Assembly: GCA_027257055.1 (NCBI GenBank)
Contig: JAPVLO010000179.1
Coordinates: 2,852,001 to 2,916,000, forward strand
Length of the DNA: 64,000 nucleotides
Origin: Cephalopachus bancanus
Taxonomy: Eukaryota; Chordata; Mammalia; Primates; Tarsiidae
Direction of reading: 5' to 3'
The position numbers and the translations under genes are program-made. Under the pieces are notes generated by a model that worked only from the letters and a program-made list of their open reading frames with translations, had not been told where the DNA came from and did no database searches. Below are positions 61,130 to 64,000 of this stretch, in pieces. Each line of letters opens with the position of its first letter. The stretch's first letter is position 1.

Positions 61130-61830
61130 TGCGACAGACAGAAATCTAAACATCACCCAAAGCAGCCAAGTTCCAGGCATTAATCTTCAGCAAATATTTA
61201 TTGAATATCTGGCAGCCCAGACATGCTCATTCCAGGAGGACCTGACATACTAAAGAGGAAGAAAGAGAATCAGGCATGTGACCAACCACAATTTATTTTC
61301 ACAAGCAGTATGCTGGAGAACAAAGACCTAGGAGCACACATCAAAAGAAGCAATATATTCTGGCTGGAGGCTTGGAGTGGTCTGGAAGAACTCATAGAAG
61401 TGATGACATTCAAAGAAGGCCTTAGAAAGTAAAGAGATTCTCAAGGCAGAGACCAAGGGGAAGAACATTTTATATTAGAGCAGGAACAGCCTGAACAAAT
61501 TACGGCAAAAAATGACACATGACACTTTTATGGATGGAATATAAGAGGTAGAGGTGGGAAGAGGGTAGAGGAGATTAAAAAGTGATGCCGCAGTCACATT
61601 CTGAAGGAGTCTGACAGGAGCCCTGTTAAGAAATGTGGGTTTTGTTCTATGGAGATTATGAAATCACTAAATCATGCATTCATTCCAACAGTATTTTCAG
61701 AGGACCTACCATGTACTAAGTACTGTGTTATCTTCTGAAGATTAAAAGCAAAAGGAAGGCCAGTCTTCCCTCCAGGGGCTCACAATTTCATAGGGAGACA
61801 GACACAATACATTAAACGCAAAGATGGAGG
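61130..61830 (+). repeat. L2 LINE relics
   Basis: Includes 'agaaggccttagaaagtaaa', 'ggggaagaacattttatatt', then 'cattcattccaacagtattt' and CCATGTACTAAGTACTGTGT, patterns of the L2 3' region, probably two pieces. Confidence 0.55.
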
Positions 61831-62140
61831 CGGGGATACTGGGGAACTGGGGGAACGGACTTAGGCTGCATGGAAAATCGGAGAATAATAACAACAACTA
61901 TTGCTTAAGTCGTTTTTTTGGTAAATGCTGAGAAATAGTGTGCCACATATATATAAGGGAGGGGACACAAAAAGCTAGGAGTTATTTGGTGGCGGACGGG
62001 CCCCTTGTAGTACAGGCTTTCCTGACCAGGTAAGTGTTTTAGGAACCCACTGGCATCAGTGTACCAGCTAACGTTGTGAGAGACTGCGTTCAGCTTCAGC
62101 GAATTTTTCTGGAGCTTCTTTCAGAGCGTTTTTCTATATC

Positions 62141-62432
62141 TTTTTTTTTTTGAGTTGGAGTCTCACTCTGTTGCCCAGACTGGAGTGCAGTGGCCGCTCC
62201 CGGCCACCACAGCCTCGACCTGCTGGGCTCCGGTGATCCTTCCGCCTCAGCTTTCCGAGTAGCCGGAATTACAGGCGCGTGCTACCATGCCCGGCTAATT
62301 TTTTTAAATTTATTTATTGTAGAGAGAAGGTCTCGCCTGCCCAGGCGGGTCTCGAGCCTGCGGGCTCAGGCAATCCACTCACCTCAGCCTCCCAAAGGCG
62401 CGGGATTACAGGCTGAGCCACCGAGCCCGGCC
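62141..62432 (-). mobile_element. young Alu SINE inside the mariner
   Basis: Reverse dimeric Alu with flanks GTTTTTCTATATC and GTTTTTCTATTTC. Reads CTCGCCTGCCCAGGCGGG, the 4-bp deletion variant also seen at 52927. Confidence 0.97.
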
Positions 62433-62796
62433 GTTTTTCTATTTCATCATGAGTGATTTACGAGTGCACTTGCCCACACCGCACTGAGTGTTCAGCAGTT
62501 TTTGGCCATAAATGGCATAACTCCCCACCTCCGTGCCTCACCCTCCCTGTTTACCCCATCTCACCCCAAGCGACTATTTTTGTTTCCATGGATGAAGAAA
62601 GTCCTCAAAGGGAAACGTTTTGCCAATGTGGAAGAGGTGAAACAAAAAACAGCAGAAGCATTAAAAGGCATCAAAATGGACGAGTTCAAAAACTGTTTTG
62701 AGCAGTAGAAAAGCATCTCAATAGGTGTATTGCATCAGATGGAGAGTACTTGGAAACTGACTGAAGTTTAAACATGTAAGAATAAATACATGCGAA

Positions 62797-63004
62797 TTGA
62801 GACCCGCCCGGGCAGCGAGACCTCATCTCTACAATAAATCAAAAAATCAGCCAGGCGTAGTAGCGCATGCCTGTAATTCCGGCTACTGGGAAGTCTGAGG
62901 CGGAAGGATCGCTGGAGCCCAGGCAGGTCGAGGCTGCGGTGGCCGGGAGCGGCCACTGCACTCCAGTCTGGGCGACAGAGTGAGACTCCAACTCAAAAAA
63001 AAAA
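62797..63004 (+). mobile_element. 5'-truncated young Alu inside the mariner
   Basis: Starts within the left arm at GAGACCCGCCCGGGCAGCGA, keeps the right arm, and ends in an A-tail. AAGAATAAATAC direct repeats lie at about 62778 and 63004. Opposite in orientation to the Alu at 62141. Confidence 0.94.
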
Positions 63005-63063
63005 GAATAAATACACAATTTTTCACAAATGAATTCTGGGTTTCTTGGGTCCCCCTCATACAT

Positions 63064-63230
63064 AGATTCATTTACTCTCACAATCACCGCAAGCGGTAGG
63101 TTCTCTTGTACTGTCATCCTGGTTTTTGAGTGTTGAAATGAAAACAGAGAGTTTCGGTAAGTTGCCAGTTTGCACGGCGAGTGGGCAATAGAGGTAGGAT
63201 TTGAAGCTCGCAGTCTGGCAAGCCTGAACA
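63064..63230 (-). repeat. MIR SINE relic
   Basis: 'tttactctcacaatcaccgc' and GGTAAGTTGCCAGTTTGCAC with 'ggtaggatttgaagctcgca', the reverse MIR core. Confidence 0.65.
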
Positions 63231-63714
63231 TGTAACGACTTCATTGTACTGAAAAAAATAATTTGATATGAAACTTGAGGATAAGAAAGCTGAGACTTGT
63301 AAGATGAGCCTGGCAAGATATGTCTGAGCTCTCCAAGTCAGCGAAGGAAAGACAGGACTCAGGCCCAGCATAGAGGTGTTGGGACAGCGCACTGATTGGC
63401 ACCAAGTAACACAGGATCATTGGAGCACAAAAAGCAGCCCAAGTGTGGCTAGGGGAGCATGTGACAGTGGTGGCTAGACCCTAGAATGAGCATCTGGCAA
63501 TGCGTTTAGACCCAAACAATATATTTTGGGACAATTAACAATTTTTAACTTGATTTTAATCAATTTTCAAAGTCCTAATCACTAGCTTTACATGACTTCC
63601 CAAGTCCCAACAGGGCTGAGTCCCAGATGCTTACATTGGTAGCCAGATGTTTACTGGCTTTTCCCTCTCTGACATATTCTTCAGCTCCCAGACCCTGCTT
63701 TCTGAGACCACTTC
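63231..63714. other. unique sequence
   Basis: No gene or repeat recognised. Confidence 0.4.
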
Positions 63715-64000
63715 TTTGAGTCAGAGTCTCACTCTGTCGCCCAGACTAGGGTGCATGCAGTGGTATGCTCATGGCTACCGCAGCATCTACCAGCTAGAGT
63801 CAGCAATCCTTCCACCTCAGCCTTCCAAGTAGCTGGAACTACAGGTGCATGCCGCCAGGTCCGGCTAATTTTTTGATTTATTGTAGAGGCGAGGTCTTGC
63901 CAAGTTGCTAAGTCTGGTCTCAAATCTCTGGGCTCAGGCAACCCTTTTACCTTGGCCTCCCAAAGTGCTGGGACTATAGGGTGAGCCACCGCACCCAGCT
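63715..64000 (-). mobile_element. Alu SINE, runs to the window end
   Basis: Starts TTTGAGTCAGAGTCTCACTC without a poly-T head; both arms are present with CTTGCCAAGTTGC. Its 5' end (minus) is at or just past base 64000. Confidence 0.93.

Larger units (their letters stand above)
61956..63058 (+). mobile_element. non-autonomous mariner-like element carrying two Alus
   Basis: Ends are inverted repeats next to TA: left AAGGGAGGGGACACAAAAAG, right (read inward) TGAGGGGGACCCAAGAAACC. Without the Alus and their duplications the element is about 580 bp, like the 596-bp copy. The 5' block (61990-62140) and C-terminal transposase (about 62590-62708, with KGKRFANVEEVKQKTAEALK) match the other copies; the frame runs to FKNCFEQ then TAG. 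Confidence 0.9.

Overview
This is a window of primate nuclear DNA with no intact host protein-coding gene that I can recognise. Almost everything identifiable is a transposable element or its relic: about 25 Alu-type SINEs, two long LINE-1s (one on each strand), an old L1M-type LINE, L2 and MIR relics, MaLR and ERV-type LTRs, and a family of TA-flanked mariner-like DNA transposons. The Alus and L1 place the organism among primates. The main Alu type has right-arm and left-arm bases that differ from anthropoid AluS/Y. The insert I associate with lemur Alus and the tRNA-derived SINEs of galagos are both absent. A short LTR-derived, poly(A)-tailed insert at 54998-55076 resembles the TINE class reported from tarsier. 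My best guess is a tarsier (Tarsius/Carlito); 'non-anthropoid primate' is safer.

Layout. 1-4712: plus-strand L1 (ORF1 3' half, ORF2, 3' UTR), broken by stops and frameshifts, inserted into a mariner relic (4713 to about 5190). 5190-11885: unique sequence with Alus, a mariner end, a MaLR LTR, MIRs and a short L1 3' end. 11885-15965: an old minus-strand L1M interrupted by about 2.1 kb of cDNA-like sequence I cannot identify and by a complete 596-bp non-autonomous mariner. 16085-19480: L2 relics split by an Alu and a MaLR LTR. 19500-25122: five Alus and a CpG island (about 21850-22460), the only good promoter candidate. 25123-27427: MIRs and unique DNA. 27428-32950: a minus-strand L1 carrying an Alu, an Alu monomer and a second copy of a roughly 400-bp segment that also lies just outside it. 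33047-35352: an ERV-type LTR and two MaLR LTRs. 35353-48145: mostly unique DNA with three Alus, MIR/L2 relics and a mariner in a TA microsatellite. 48146-55090: microsatellites, Alus, a mariner fragment and the TINE-like insert. 55090-61130: unique DNA, apart from one MIR. 61130-64000: L2, a mariner holding two opposed Alus, a MIR, and an Alu running off the end.

The elements do not form a cooperating gene system. The value of the window is its record of insertion order: L1 into mariner, mariner and a cDNA-like piece into L1M, Alus into mariner and L1, and an Alu monomer into L1 ORF2. I found no tRNA, rRNA, CRISPR, operon or other organised novel system.
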